Assembly: GCF_013344685.1 (NCBI RefSeq)
Contig: NZ_CP050137.1
Location: forward strand, 3,961,001 to 4,025,000
DNA: 64,000 nt
Reading direction: 5' to 3'
Source of the DNA: Sphingomonas sp. CL5.1
GTDB lineage: Bacteria; Pseudomonadota; Alphaproteobacteria; Sphingomonadales; Sphingomonadaceae
The notes beneath the pieces are model-generated. The model did not search any database. It saw only the letters and a list, made by a program, of their open reading frames with translations, and had not been told where the DNA came from. This document shows positions 18,305-27,713 of the stretch, piece by piece. Made by a program: the position numbers and the translations under genes. How positions within the stretch are numbered: position 1 is the stretch's first letter; every line of letters starts with the position of its first letter.

Positions 18305-19534
18305 ATGACCACCACGATCGATCGCCGCACCGACTGGACCGCCATCGGCGCGGAAGAACTGGCGGACGTCGTCGCGCTGCGCCGCGCGATCCATGCCGAG
18401 CCGGAGATCGGCAACCACTGCCCGCGCACCACCGGGAAACTCAAGGCCGCGCTGGTCGGCCTGCCGCTGGAGATCCACGACAGCAAGACGACCACCGGCT
18501 TCGTCGCGATCCTGCGCGGCGGGCGCGCCGGCCAGGGCAGCAACACGCGCACCGTGCTGCTGCGCGGCGACATGGACGCGCTGCCGATGAGCGAGGAGAC
18601 GGGGCTGGACTTCGCCTCCACCGTCCCCGGCGCGATGCACGCCTGCGGCCATGACGCGCATTGCGCGATGCTGGCCGGCGCGGCCAAGGCGCTCTGCGCG
18701 CGCAAGGAGCAATTGTCGGGCACGGTCGTGTTCATGTTCCAGCCCGGCGAGGAGGGGCAGCACGGCGCGCGCCACATGATCGAGGACGGGCTGCTGAACA
18801 TCGTCCGCCCCGACGCCGCCTTCGCGTTGCACATCTCCCCCAACGCCCCCGCCGGCCTGTTCATCGGCCGCGAGGGGCCGCTGCTCGCCTCCACCGACAC
18901 CGTCAAGGCGACGATCCGCGGCAAGGGCGGGCACGCCGCGATGCCGCACGACTGCCTCGATCCGATCCCGGTCGCCTGCGAGATCGTCGGCGCGGTGCAG
19001 ACCTTCATCGCGCGCCGCGTGCCCGTGTCCGATCCGGCGGTGCTGACCATCACGCAGATCCACGCCGGCTCCGCGCACAACATCATCCCCGACGAGGTGA
19101 AGCTGGCCGGCACGCTGCGCACCCTGTCCGAAACGACGCGCGGCACGATGCGCGCCGCCTTCCGCCAGATCGCGACCGATATCGCCGCCGCGCACGGCTG
19201 CACCGCCGAGGTGGAGATCGACGAAGGCTATCCGGTGACGATGTGCGATCCGCGCGCCACCGGACTGGTGCGCGCGCTGGCCGGCGAGATTTCCGGCGAG
19301 GACGGCTGGTCCACCATGCCCGCGCCGATGATGGGCGGCGAGGATTTCTCCTATGTGCTGCGCGAGGTGCCGGGGGCGATGGCCTTCATCGGCGTCGCGC
19401 CGCAGGGCAGCGATCCGCGCACCAATCCGCCGCTGCACAATACGAAGATGACGATCGACGAGGCGACGATGGCGAAGGGCATCGCGATGCACTGCGCCGC
19501 CGCCGAGCGCTATCTCGCCAACGGCTTCGACTGA
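18305..19534 (+). CDS. M20-family amidohydrolase (hippurate hydrolase-like)
   Basis: A 409-residue dinuclear metal hydrolase of the M20D/amidohydrolase family, acting on N-acyl amino acids or similar amides. Metal ligands are visible in MHACGHDAHCAML, the catalytic Glu in QPGEEGQHGARHMI, and the C-terminal His/Glu region in MMGGEDFSYVL. The dimerisation domain lies at about residues 190-300 (GKGGHAAMPHDCLDPI). A good AAAGGAG site precedes ATG 18305. No signal peptide. It converges on the CitE-like gene. The physiological substrate is not evident. Confidence 0.88.
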   Translation: MTTTIDRRTDWTAIGAEELADVVALRRAIHAEPEIGNHCPRTTGKLKAALVGLPLEIHDSKTTTGFVAILRGGRAGQGSNTRTVLLRGDMDALPMSEETGLDFASTVPGAMHACGHDAHCAMLAGAAKALCARKEQLSGTVVFMFQPGEEGQHGARHMIEDGLLNIVRPDAAFALHISPNAPAGLFIGREGPLLASTDTVKATIRGKGGHAAMPHDCLDPIPVACEIVGAVQTFIARRVPVSDPAVLTITQIHAGSAHNIIPDEVKLAGTLRTLSETTRGTMRAAFRQIATDIAAAHGCTAEVEIDEGYPVTMCDPRATGLVRALAGEISGEDGWSTMPAPMMGGEDFSYVLREVPGAMAFIGVAPQGSDPRTNPPLHNTKMTIDEATMAKGIAMHCAAAERYLANGFD

Positions 19535-19565
19535 GTAACGGCCGCCGAGGCGGTGGGGCGGCCGT

Positions 19566-20414
19566 TCAGCCCGCCACCGCCTCCGCGATCGCCAGCGTGC
19601 GCCGCGCCTCGTCGCGGTGGAGCAGTTCGACCATCCTGCCCTCCACGCGGATCGCGCCTTTCCCGGCATTGGCCGGGTCGTCGAACGCCGTGACCACCGC
19701 GCGCGCCCATGCCACTTCATCGTCGCTCGGGGAAAAGACCGCATTGGCCGGCGCGATCTGCGACGGGTGGATCAGCGTCTTGCCCTCGAAGCCCCAAGCC
19801 AGACCCTGCCGGCATTCCGCCTCGACCCGCGCGGGATCGTCGATCGCGTTGCACACGCCGTCGAGCGCCGCGATCCCCGCCATCCGCGCGCAAAGCACCA
19901 GATTCGTCATCGCCGGCAGCAGCGGCGCGCGGTCGACGCCGGGGCGGCAGCGCATCTCCTTGGCGAGATCGTTCGGCCCCAGCACCAGCGCGGCAAGCCC
20001 GGTCTCTTCCGCCGCCGCGACGATCGCGGGAAGGTCGACGATCCCCCGGCACGTCTCGATCATCGCCCACAGCGCCGGTCCCGCGCCGAGCGCCGCCCGC
20101 GCCCCGCGCAACGTATCGGGCGAGGAGACCTTCGGCAGCAGAACCGCATCGGGCGCGACGCCGGCGATCGCCGCAAGGTCGTCCGCGCCCCATTCGCTGT
20201 CCAGCCCGTTGGCGCGCACCACCAGCTCACGCCGGCCGAAGCCGCCCGCGCGCACCGCCGCCACCGCCTGATCGCGGGCCAGCGCCTTCTGGTCGGGCGA
20301 GACGGCATCCTCCAGATCGAGGATCACCACGTCGCACTCCAGCCCGCGCGCCTTCTCGATCGCCCGTGCGTTGGATGCGGGCATGAACAATGCGCTGCGC
20401 CTCGGTCGTATCAA
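19566..20414 (-). CDS. HpcH/HpaI aldolase / CitE-like lyase
   Basis: About 282 residues of the CitE/HpcH family, which cleave or form C-C bonds in CoA thioesters such as citryl-, malyl- or methylmalyl-CoA. After the start come RPRRSALFMPASNARAIEKA and DVVILDLEDAVSPDQK, with the Mg-binding acidic residues, then VRANGLDSEWG, LLPKVSSPDTL, MIETCRGI and ALVLGPNDLAKEM. The start is taken as TTG 20414, with GGAGG seven bases upstream; its bases overlap the TGA of the Rieske gene. The upstream in-frame extension is Arg-rich and unlikely. Substrate unknown. Confidence 0.85.
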   Translation of the reverse strand: MIRPRRSALFMPASNARAIEKARGLECDVVILDLEDAVSPDQKALARDQAVAAVRAGGFGRRELVVRANGLDSEWGADDLAAIAGVAPDAVLLPKVSSPDTLRGARAALGAGPALWAMIETCRGIVDLPAIVAAAEETGLAALVLGPNDLAKEMRCRPGVDRAPLLPAMTNLVLCARMAGIAALDGVCNAIDDPARVEAECRQGLAWGFEGKTLIHPSQIAPANAVFSPSDDEVAWARAVVTAFDDPANAGKGAIRVEGRMVELLHRDEARRTLAIAEAVAG

Positions 20415-21550
20415 AGCCTTGCCTCCACCTGATCGTGGAAGTGGCGAATCCCCACCTCCAGCGCGCCGAGCGTTATCCGCTCCACCGCGCCGGATTCCAG
20501 CCCCTCCTGGCCCAATGCGGCGGCGCGGAAATCCTCGCTGCCGAACACGCCGCCGTCGAGCAGCGCCCAGCTTTTCTCCCAATGCCTCAGCGCCTTGCCG
20601 GTCGCCGGCGCTTCGGGGATCAGCATGAAATCCTCGACCAGCACGCGGTCATGTGCCTGCGGCATCATCACCATCAGGTTCACGTAATCGGGGCTGACGA
20701 TCAGCACGGTGCCGGGGAACATCTGATAGGTATAGGTGATCGCCGAGCGCAACGTCGGCCAGTCGCCCGCGCGCACCGCCGCCTCGTCCACGTCGCGCCC
20801 CACCGCGGAGCGCTGGTGCGGCCCGATCGTGTCGGCGGTGGATACGCCGTCCTTGAAGAACGAGCCGATCGTGCTCGCGTGGAGCCGCAGCACGTGATAG
20901 CTCTCCAGGAACGCATCCATGATGAGCTTCCAGTTCGCCGGCACGTCATGCGTCCGGCGGCGGAACAGGTGCAGCCCGGCCAGCCCGAAGGCGTCGAAGT
21001 CATGGCCCAGCGCATCGGCTTCGGCGAACCCGGCCTGCTCGTCGAACGAGAACCAGATCAGCCCGCCCGCCTCGCGCGTCGGCAGGCGCTTCAGGCCATA
21101 GTCAGCCTTGTCCAGCCCCGGAAAGGTCTCGCCGCGCGGCAGACCGACCAGCTTTCCGTCGAGCGCATAGCTCCATGCGTGATAGGGGCAGACGAGGCGC
21201 GGCCCGCACGCCACCTCCCGGCCCTCCACCAGCCGCGTGCCGCGATGGCGGCAGACGTTGAGGAAGACATGCGCCTCCCTCGCCCTGTCGCGCGTGACGA
21301 GCAGCGGCTTGCCGAAGCCGTCGTGCGGCACCGCCATGTTCGGCTCCGGCAGCAGCGCGGAGGGCGCGATCACCAGCGGCGCGCGCGAGAAGATGCGCGC
21401 CTGTTCGGCGACATGCCGCGCCGGATCGGTATAGGCCGCCGCGTCGACATAGGTGATGCGCGGTTCGCGCGCGGTGCCGCCATCGGCCAGCGCCGCCGCG
21501 AGCGCGAGTTGACCGGGCGTTGGCTGGAGGCGGCCGGCGGGTGCGTTCAT
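20411..21550 (-). CDS. Rieske-type aromatic ring-hydroxylating oxygenase, alpha subunit
   Basis: A 379-residue oxygenase subunit. The Rieske [2Fe-2S] ligands are Cys100, His102, Cys121 and His124 in CRHRGTRLVEG and CPYHAWSYA. The C-terminal catalytic domain has the mononuclear iron signature NWKLIMDAFLESYHVLRLH. No beta subunit or reductase gene is adjacent, so electrons must come from partners elsewhere. It is coupled to the downstream CitE-like gene by a TTGA overlap, hinting that both act on one catabolic substrate. The family includes demethylases as well as ring dioxygenases, so substrate class is open. Confidence 0.87.
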   Translation of the reverse strand: MNAPAGRLQPTPGQLALAAALADGGTAREPRITYVDAAAYTDPARHVAEQARIFSRAPLVIAPSALLPEPNMAVPHDGFGKPLLVTRDRAREAHVFLNVCRHRGTRLVEGREVACGPRLVCPYHAWSYALDGKLVGLPRGETFPGLDKADYGLKRLPTREAGGLIWFSFDEQAGFAEADALGHDFDAFGLAGLHLFRRRTHDVPANWKLIMDAFLESYHVLRLHASTIGSFFKDGVSTADTIGPHQRSAVGRDVDEAAVRAGDWPTLRSAITYTYQMFPGTVLIVSPDYVNLMVMMPQAHDRVLVEDFMLIPEAPATGKALRHWEKSWALLDGGVFGSEDFRAAALGQEGLESGAVERITLGALEVGIRHFHDQVEARL

Positions 21551-21614
21551 GGCTGTCCTCTCGATCTTTTCCCGCTAAGTGTCGCGGAAGCGGATACGGG
21601 GAGCAAGGTCGGCA

Positions 21615-22946
21615 ATGAATATAGGCGTCGAGCGCACATGGGTCGATGGCGTGAAGCCCTATATCGAGAAAGCGCCGCTCGCTGCGCTGGCGCTCGGCAT
21701 CTCCTCCGGCTTCCCCTATGCGATGATCGGCGCGACGCTCACCACCCGGCTGGCGCAGAGCGGCATCGACAAAAAGACGGTGACGGCGTTCAGCCTCGCC
21801 TTCCTTGTCTACAACCTCAAATTCCTGTGGGCGTGGATCGTCGACGGCGTGCGGCTGCCGGTGATCGCTCACCTCGGGCAGCGCGTGTCGTGGCTGCTCG
21901 TCGCCGGGGTGCTGGTGATCGCGGCGGTGGCCAATCTCGCGCTGGTCGATCCGCAGGCGGATATCGCGCGGACCGCGCTGGCGGCGATCCTCGTCGGCGC
22001 GGCCGGGGCGACCTTCGACATCGTGATCGACGCCTATCGCATCGAGATACTGGAGCCGCGCCAGCTCGGCGTCGGCGCGGGGATGAGCCAGTACGGCTGG
22101 CGCATCGGGTCGGCCGGCGCGGGCGCACTGGCGCTGGTGATCGCGGGGCGCGGCGGGTGGCATCTCGCCTATCTCGCCTGCGCCTGCTTCGCGCTGCCCG
22201 CGATGCTCGCCGGGCTGCTGGTCGGCGAGCCGGAGCGGCGGCGCGACCCGATCGAGCGCAAGGGCGCCTCCGCCGCGCTGGAGGCGATCTGGCGGCCGTT
22301 CGTGCAATTCTTCACCCGCCCCGGCGCGGTGGTGATCCTCGCCTTCATCCTGATCCACAAGATCGGCGACACGCTCGCCAACCTCACCTTCCGCCTGCTG
22401 TTCGACGACCTGAAGTTCAGCAATGACGAGATCGCCTTCTATGACGTGGGCCTCGGCTTCTGGGCCTATCTGGTCGGGATTTTCGTCGGCGGCATCCTCT
22501 ACGCGCGGATGGGGATGAAGCGTTCGGTGCTGCTCGCGCTGATCCTGATGATGGTGTCGAACCTCAGCTTCGCCGGCCTCGCCGCCGCCGGTCATTCGAA
22601 CGCCGGCATGGCGGGCGCGATCGGATTCGAGAATTTCGCCAGCGGCTTCGGCGGCGTGGCGGTGGTCGCCTATTTCTCGGCGCTGTGCGACCTGCGCTTC
22701 ACGGCGGCGCAATATGCGCTGATCTCCGCCGCCGCGAGCATCCTCGGCCGGATCGTCACCGGCACGACGGCGGGCGCGCTGATCGAGGCAATGGGCTATG
22801 TGAACTTCTACCTGCTCACCACCGTCATCGCGCTGCCCGGCGTGCTGCTGTTCTGGTGGATGAGCCACACCGGCATGATCGACCGCTCGATCGGCAGCGC
22901 CGGCACCACCGGCGAGGGCGATGTGCGGGAGGAAGAGGCGCTTTAG
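21615..22946 (+). CDS. AmpG-like MFS permease
   Basis: A 443-residue, roughly 12-helix membrane protein of the major facilitator superfamily. The opening APLAALALGISSGFPYAMIGATL and the KFLWAWIVD motif are characteristic of AmpG-type permeases, which bring anhydro-muropeptides into the cytoplasm for cell wall recycling. Divergent from the Rieske gene, 64 bases away. ATG 21615 (AAGG upstream) was chosen over ATG 21579. A NamZ-like muramidase and an M23 peptidase also lie in this window, but not in an operon with it. Substrate specificity is inferred. Confidence 0.8.
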   Translation: MNIGVERTWVDGVKPYIEKAPLAALALGISSGFPYAMIGATLTTRLAQSGIDKKTVTAFSLAFLVYNLKFLWAWIVDGVRLPVIAHLGQRVSWLLVAGVLVIAAVANLALVDPQADIARTALAAILVGAAGATFDIVIDAYRIEILEPRQLGVGAGMSQYGWRIGSAGAGALALVIAGRGGWHLAYLACACFALPAMLAGLLVGEPERRRDPIERKGASAALEAIWRPFVQFFTRPGAVVILAFILIHKIGDTLANLTFRLLFDDLKFSNDEIAFYDVGLGFWAYLVGIFVGGILYARMGMKRSVLLALILMMVSNLSFAGLAAAGHSNAGMAGAIGFENFASGFGGVAVVAYFSALCDLRFTAAQYALISAAASILGRIVTGTTAGALIEAMGYVNFYLLTTVIALPGVLLFWWMSHTGMIDRSIGSAGTTGEGDVREEEAL

Positions 22947-22961
22947 GCGGACAGGGCAAAG

Positions 22962-22987
22962 CCGGCCGCGCGGACGCGCGCGGCCGG
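22962..22987. repeat. Perfect GC inverted repeat between convergent genes
   Basis: CCGGCCGCGCG (22962-22972) and CGCGCGGCCGG (22977-22987) pair perfectly around GACG. It has no T-run; it probably ends or protects the permease and M23 peptidase transcripts. Confidence 0.5.
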
Positions 22988-23043
22988 ATCGATCGTCAGG
23001 AAATCGGAAAACCGGGCAGCCGGTCGGGCCGCCCGCGTGGACG

Positions 23044-23766
23044 TCAATCCACGGTGTCCAGCGGCGCGGGGCCGCTGGTCACGACCGGAATCTGCTTCAC
23101 CGAGCTGTCCCGCGCGGCGAGCAGGTAATCCGCGGTGGTGAGGAACGGCACGGGGTTCACCGCGTGTCCGTCGATGCGCACCTCATAGTGGAGGTGCGGC
23201 CCGGTGGAGCGACCCGTCGAGCCCATCAGCGCGATCAGCTGCCCGCGCTTCACGCGCATATTGTCAGCGACCAGGATCTTGGAAAGGTGGCCATAGCGGG
23301 TCGCGATGCCCTTGCCGTGGTTGATCTCCACCATGTTGCCATAGCCGCCGAGGCGATCGGCGTGGCTGACGATGCCGTCGGCTGTGGCGTAGATCGGGGT
23401 GCCGACCGGGCCGGGGATGTCCACGCCCGCGTGCATCGCGGCGGTGCCCCGGAAGGGGTCGCTGCGGACGCCGAAATTGCTGGAGAAATTGAGGTGCTGC
23501 ACCGGCTGCACGGAGGGAATGGAGATCACCCCCTGCTCCATCCGGTCCATCTTCTTCCACGTCATGAACAGCGAGCGGAACTGCGCCTCGCCGGTCAGTT
23601 CGACCGATGCGTCGGCGCTGCTCGCCGCGAGGATCGGGCCGCCGACGGCGGGCTTCTGCCCCTCTTCCGGCGCCGCGTTGGCAGCGGTGCCGACCCCGGC
23701 GAGCGCCAGCGAGGCGGCGGCGATCGAAGCGACCCGGACGAGTTGCGTAAGAGAAAAGTGCGACAT
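23044..23766 (-). CDS. M23-family metallopeptidase, exported
   Basis: A 240-residue LytM/M23 peptidase acting on peptidoglycan cross-links in the periplasm. An N-terminal signal segment (about residues 8-32, AAASLALAGVGTAANAA) is followed by the catalytic domain with zinc ligands His112 and Asp116 in HAGVDIPGPVG, and His191/His193 in GPHLHYEVR. All ligands of an active enzyme are present, unlike EnvC/NlpD-type activators. ATG 23766 was chosen; an upstream start at 23787 adds seven residues. Confidence 0.9.
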   Translation of the reverse strand: MSHFSLTQLVRVASIAAASLALAGVGTAANAAPEEGQKPAVGGPILAASSADASVELTGEAQFRSLFMTWKKMDRMEQGVISIPSVQPVQHLNFSSNFGVRSDPFRGTAAMHAGVDIPGPVGTPIYATADGIVSHADRLGGYGNMVEINHGKGIATRYGHLSKILVADNMRVKRGQLIALMGSTGRSTGPHLHYEVRIDGHAVNPVPFLTTADYLLAARDSSVKQIPVVTSGPAPLDTVD

Positions 23767-23998
23767 CAGACCCCGACGAGCGTGCATGGAACCACTACCG
23801 CCGAGCGACCCGGCGTTACTTGTCTATCTGTCTGGATCGCACCCCCGCGCCCCGGACGACGCTTTCTGGCTCCGCGCGGTTAAAATACGCAATAGAAGCC
23901 CCCATCCGAAGCGTCGGGTCGGGCCGAAGCTGCGTTGAGTCGTTATATCATGAGGCTAATCGATGGAACCGGGCGGCCTGAACGGCGCATGAATCGCG
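23767..23998 (-). other. Intergenic region between putA and the M23 peptidase gene
   Basis: 232 bases with no convincing gene. It must hold the promoter of the M23 gene and the end of the putA transcript. An AT-richer patch (around 23880-23895 on the minus strand) could be a -10 region, but no clear -35 partner stands out, and no T-tailed hairpin follows putA. Confidence 0.4.
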
Positions 23999-26900
23999 TC
24001 AGACCATCGCCATCAGGCTCGCATTTCCACCCGCCGCGGTGGTGTTGATCGAGGTGGACACCTCCTCCACCAGCCAGTCGAGCCGGTAGCTGCCGGCCTG
24101 CGGCAGCGCGATCGGCCCCGGCAGCGCGGCCAGCCCGGCCAGCGCCTCGCGCACCCGCGCGGGCTCGCCCTCGATCAGCGCGCCGGCGAACGGCCCGGCC
24201 TTCGTCCAGTCCGCCACGCGGGAGACACGCCGCGCCACCGACGGCGGCAGTTCCGGGAGCAGCGCGGCGCCTCCCGCGACCACCGCGTCATTGCCCCCGG
24301 CCAGCGCCGCGCCGAGCTGCGCGATCAGCCCCTCGCGCGTCTCCGGCAGCAGCAGCACCCGCCCGCGCGGATGGAGCGCATAGAGGTTGCGCTCGCCCAC
24401 CGGCCCCGGCAGCTCCACCTCGCCGCCGAGCAGCGAGGCGCTGATCGCCGCGCGCACCCGCGCCGCCGCCGCGCCGTCGCCCGCTTCCTCCAGCCACAAG
24501 GCGAGGTCGCGCGCGGCGGGATCGGCGCTGTTCGAGGAAAGCCGCGGCGGCACCGGCGCCCCCGTCACCAGCCGGCCGAGATAGAGCGGCCCGCCCGCCT
24601 TCGGCCCGGTCCCGGAAAGCCCGCGCCCGCCGAACGGCTGCACGCCGACCACCGCGCCGATCACGTTGCGGTTGATGTAGATGTTGCCGACCTTCACCCG
24701 CGCCGTGACATGCGCGATCGTCTCGTCAAGCCGCGTATGCAGGCCGAAGGTGAGGCCGTATCCGGTCGCGTTGATCGCGTCGATCAGCCGGTCCAGCCCG
24801 GCGCGGCGGAAGCGCACGACGTGCAGCACCGGGCCGAAAACCTCGCGCGTCAGGTCCGCGATATCGTCAAGCTCGATGATCGTCGGCGGCACGAAGGTGC
24901 CGTGCGCGGTTTCACCCGCCAGCGCGATCTGCTCCACCGGGCGGCCGAGGCCGCGCATCCGCTCGATATGCTTCGCGATGGTCGCCTGCGCCTCGGCGGT
25001 GATGACCGGGCCGATATCGATCGCCAGCCGATCGGTCCGCCCGATCGACAGCTCGTGCAGCGCGCCCTTTATCATGTCCAGCGTGCGATCGGCGATGTCG
25101 TCCTGCAAGCACAGGATGCGCAGCGCCGAGCAACGCTGCCCCGCACTGTCGAAGGCGGAGGCGATCACATCCGCCACCACCTGCTCGGCGAGCGCGGAGG
25201 AATCGACGATCATCGCATTCTGCCCGCCCGTCTCGGCGATCAGCGGGATCGGCGCGCCATCGGCGGAAAGCCGCGTGGAAAGCTCGCGCTGGATCAGCCG
25301 CGCCACCTCGGTCGATCCGGTGAACATCACCGCCGCCGTCTCGGGCGCGGCGACCAGCGCCGCGCCGATCGCGCCGTCGCCGGGCAGCAGTTGCAGCACG
25401 TCCGCCGGCACGCCCGCCTCATGCAGGATCGCGACGCCCTGCGCGGCGATCAGCGGGGTTTCCTCGGCCGGCTTGGCCAGCACCGGATTGCCCGCGACCA
25501 GCGCCGCCGCCACCTGCCCGGTGAAGATCGCCAGCGGGAAGTTCCACGGACTGATGCACGTCACCGGCCCGAGCGCGCCATGCGCCGGCCCGAGCGTGCG
25601 CCGCGCCTGATCGGCATAATAATGCAGGAAGTCGATCGCCTCGCGCACCTCCCCGATGGCATTGGGCAGCGACTTGCCCGCCTCGCGCACGATCAGCCCG
25701 AGCAGCGCCGGCATCCGCTGCTGCATGATCGCCGCCGCGCGATCGAGGCATGCGGCGCGATCGGCCGGGGGCACCGCCGCCCATGCCGGGGCCGCCGCCA
25801 GCGCCCGCGCCGCCGCGGCGCGCGCCTGCTCCGCCGACGCCTCGACCACCGTGCCGACACGGTCGCGGTGATCTGCCGGGTTGAGCACCGGCCGCACCGT
25901 TCCCTCCCCGTCCGCCGGCGCGGCTCGCCACGCGTCGGACGCCCCCGCGCGCATCGTCTCGCCCAGCGCGGCAAGCGTGGTTTCATCGCTCAGGTCCAGC
26001 CCGGCGGAATTGGCGCGCGCGCCGTACAATTCGCGGGGAAGCGCGATCTGCGGATGCTTCTGCCCGATCACCGGCATCGCGCGCACCGCCTCGACCGGAT
26101 CGGCGACCAGTTCCGCGATCGACACTTCGGGATCGGCGATGCGGTTCACGAAAGAGGAATTGGCGCCATTCTCCAGCAGCCGCCGGACGAGATAGGCGAG
26201 CAGGGTCTCATGCGTGCCCACCGGCGCATAGATGCGGCACGGCCGGTCGAGCTTGTCCTTGCCGACCACCTCGTCATACAGCGGCTCGCCCATGCCGTGC
26301 AGGCACTGGAACTCGTAGCGGCCGATCGCGAAGTCCGGCCCCGCCATGTGGTAGATCGTCGCCAGCGTCTGCGCATTGTGCGTCGCGAATTGCGGGAAGA
26401 CGTGATCGGTCGCCGCCAGCAGCTTCCGCGCGCAGGCAACATAGGCGACATCGGTGTGGATCTTGCGCGTATAGACCGGGAAATCGGCCAGCCCGTCGAC
26501 CTGCGCGCGCTTGATCTCGGCATCCCAATAGGCGCCCTTGACCAGCCGCACCATGATCCGCCGGTTGGCGCGTTTCGCCAGATCGACGATCCAGTCGATC
26601 ACGAACGGGCAGCGCTTGCCGTATGCCTGCACGACGAAGCCGAGGCCGTTCCACCCGGCCAGATCGGGATCGAGCGCGAGGCTCTCCAGCAGGTCGAGCG
26701 ACAGCTCCAGCCGGTCGGCCTCCTCGGCGTCGATATTGAGGCCGATGTCGTAACCCTTGGCGATCACCGCCAGCGCCTTCACGCGCGGCAGCAACTCGCC
26801 CATCACGCGATCCGCCTGCGACCGGGCATAGCGCGGGTGAAGCGCGGAGAGCTTGATCGAGATGCCCGGCCCGCCATAGACGCCGCGCCCGGCCGAGGCC

Positions 26901-27619
26901 TTGCCGATCGCGCGGATCGCCTCCTCGTAATCGCGATAGTAACGCTCGGCATCGGCCGCAGTCGTCGCCGCCTCGCCCAGCATGTCGTAGCTGTATTGGA
27001 AGCCGCGCGCCTCAAGCTCGCGCGCGCGCTTCACCGCCTGCCCGATCGTCTCGCCGGTGACGAACTGCTCGCCCATCATGCGCATCGCCATGTCGACGCC
27101 GCGCCGGATCACCGGCTCGCCCGCGCGCGCGATCAGCCGGGTGAGCGCCGCGCCCAGCCCGCTGTCGTTGACGCTGCTGGTCAGCTTGCCGGTGACGACC
27201 AGCCCCCAGGTCGCCGCGTTGACGAACAACGAGCGCCCGTCGCCCAGATGCGCGCGCCAGTCGCCCCCGGCGATCTTGTCGCGGATCAGCGCGTCGCGCG
27301 TCGCATCGTCGGGGATGCGCAGTAGCGCTTCCGCGAGGCACATCAGCGCCACGCCCTCCTGGCTCGACAGCGCATATTCGTGGACCAGCCCCTCCACGCC
27401 GCTGCCCTTGTGCTTGGCGCGCAGCGCGGTGACGAGCGCGGTCGCCGTCGCGGCGGCGGCGGCGCGGACCGGCTCGGGCAGCGTCGCCTGGTCGAGCAGC
27501 GCGGCGACGCATTCCGGCTCGGGCCGGCGATAGGCGGCGGTGATCGCCTGCCGCGGCGGCGTCTGCGGGCGGATCGGCGGGGCGAAATCGGCAAACAATG
27601 GTGCGAACGCGTCGGTCAT
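23999..27619 (-). CDS. putA: Bifunctional proline dehydrogenase / glutamate semialdehyde dehydrogenase PutA
   Basis: Oxidises proline to glutamate in two steps. The N-terminal proline dehydrogenase barrel (about residues 130-480) has DMLGEAATTAADA, NIDAEEADRLE, MVRLVKGAYWDAEIKRAQ, FATHNAQTLATI and YAPVGTHETLLAYL. The aldehyde dehydrogenase half has SPWNFPLAIFTG, FTGSTEVA, AETGGQNAMIVD and the catalytic Cys in SAGQRCSALR. The long C-terminal domain typical of 1,200-residue PutAs is present. The ribbon-helix-helix repressor domain found at the start of E. coli PutA is absent, so control probably falls to the divergent Lrp-type gene. Confidence 0.97.
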   Translation of the reverse strand: MTDAFAPLFADFAPPIRPQTPPRQAITAAYRRPEPECVAALLDQATLPEPVRAAAAATATALVTALRAKHKGSGVEGLVHEYALSSQEGVALMCLAEALLRIPDDATRDALIRDKIAGGDWRAHLGDGRSLFVNAATWGLVVTGKLTSSVNDSGLGAALTRLIARAGEPVIRRGVDMAMRMMGEQFVTGETIGQAVKRARELEARGFQYSYDMLGEAATTAADAERYYRDYEEAIRAIGKASAGRGVYGGPGISIKLSALHPRYARSQADRVMGELLPRVKALAVIAKGYDIGLNIDAEEADRLELSLDLLESLALDPDLAGWNGLGFVVQAYGKRCPFVIDWIVDLAKRANRRIMVRLVKGAYWDAEIKRAQVDGLADFPVYTRKIHTDVAYVACARKLLAATDHVFPQFATHNAQTLATIYHMAGPDFAIGRYEFQCLHGMGEPLYDEVVGKDKLDRPCRIYAPVGTHETLLAYLVRRLLENGANSSFVNRIADPEVSIAELVADPVEAVRAMPVIGQKHPQIALPRELYGARANSAGLDLSDETTLAALGETMRAGASDAWRAAPADGEGTVRPVLNPADHRDRVGTVVEASAEQARAAAARALAAAPAWAAVPPADRAACLDRAAAIMQQRMPALLGLIVREAGKSLPNAIGEVREAIDFLHYYADQARRTLGPAHGALGPVTCISPWNFPLAIFTGQVAAALVAGNPVLAKPAEETPLIAAQGVAILHEAGVPADVLQLLPGDGAIGAALVAAPETAAVMFTGSTEVARLIQRELSTRLSADGAPIPLIAETGGQNAMIVDSSALAEQVVADVIASAFDSAGQRCSALRILCLQDDIADRTLDMIKGALHELSIGRTDRLAIDIGPVITAEAQATIAKHIERMRGLGRPVEQIALAGETAHGTFVPPTIIELDDIADLTREVFGPVLHVVRFRRAGLDRLIDAINATGYGLTFGLHTRLDETIAHVTARVKVGNIYINRNVIGAVVGVQPFGGRGLSGTGPKAGGPLYLGRLVTGAPVPPRLSSNSADPAARDLALWLEEAGDGAAAARVRAAISASLLGGEVELPGPVGERNLYALHPRGRVLLLPETREGLIAQLGAALAGGNDAVVAGGAALLPELPPSVARRVSRVADWTKAGPFAGALIEGEPARVREALAGLAALPGPIALPQAGSYRLDWLVEEVSTSINTTAAGGNASLMAMV

Positions 27620-27713
27620 CTCGCGCCATTAGCAGAGTCGATCGTGGCAATCCGACCGATCATCAGCCATAATATGACTGAATGGACTTCATTTTGGCAT
27701 ATGGTCAGGTGAT
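27620..27713. promoter_or_regulatory. Divergent putA/lrp control region with candidate regulator sites
   Basis: 94 bases between divergent starts, distinctly AT-richer from 27665 to 27712 than its surroundings. It includes TGAATGGACTTCA (arms TGAA/TTCA) and CATATG-type short dyads. Lrp/AsnC proteins bind such AT-rich imperfect dyads in divergent promoters. AGGTG seven bases before ATG 27714 is the likely ribosome site for the regulator. Confidence 0.4.

Noticed and set aside
24371..27325. A 984-codon open frame opposite putA
   Set aside because: It is the antisense shadow of a recognisable PutA in high-GC DNA, Arg/His/Asp-rich and without any domain.
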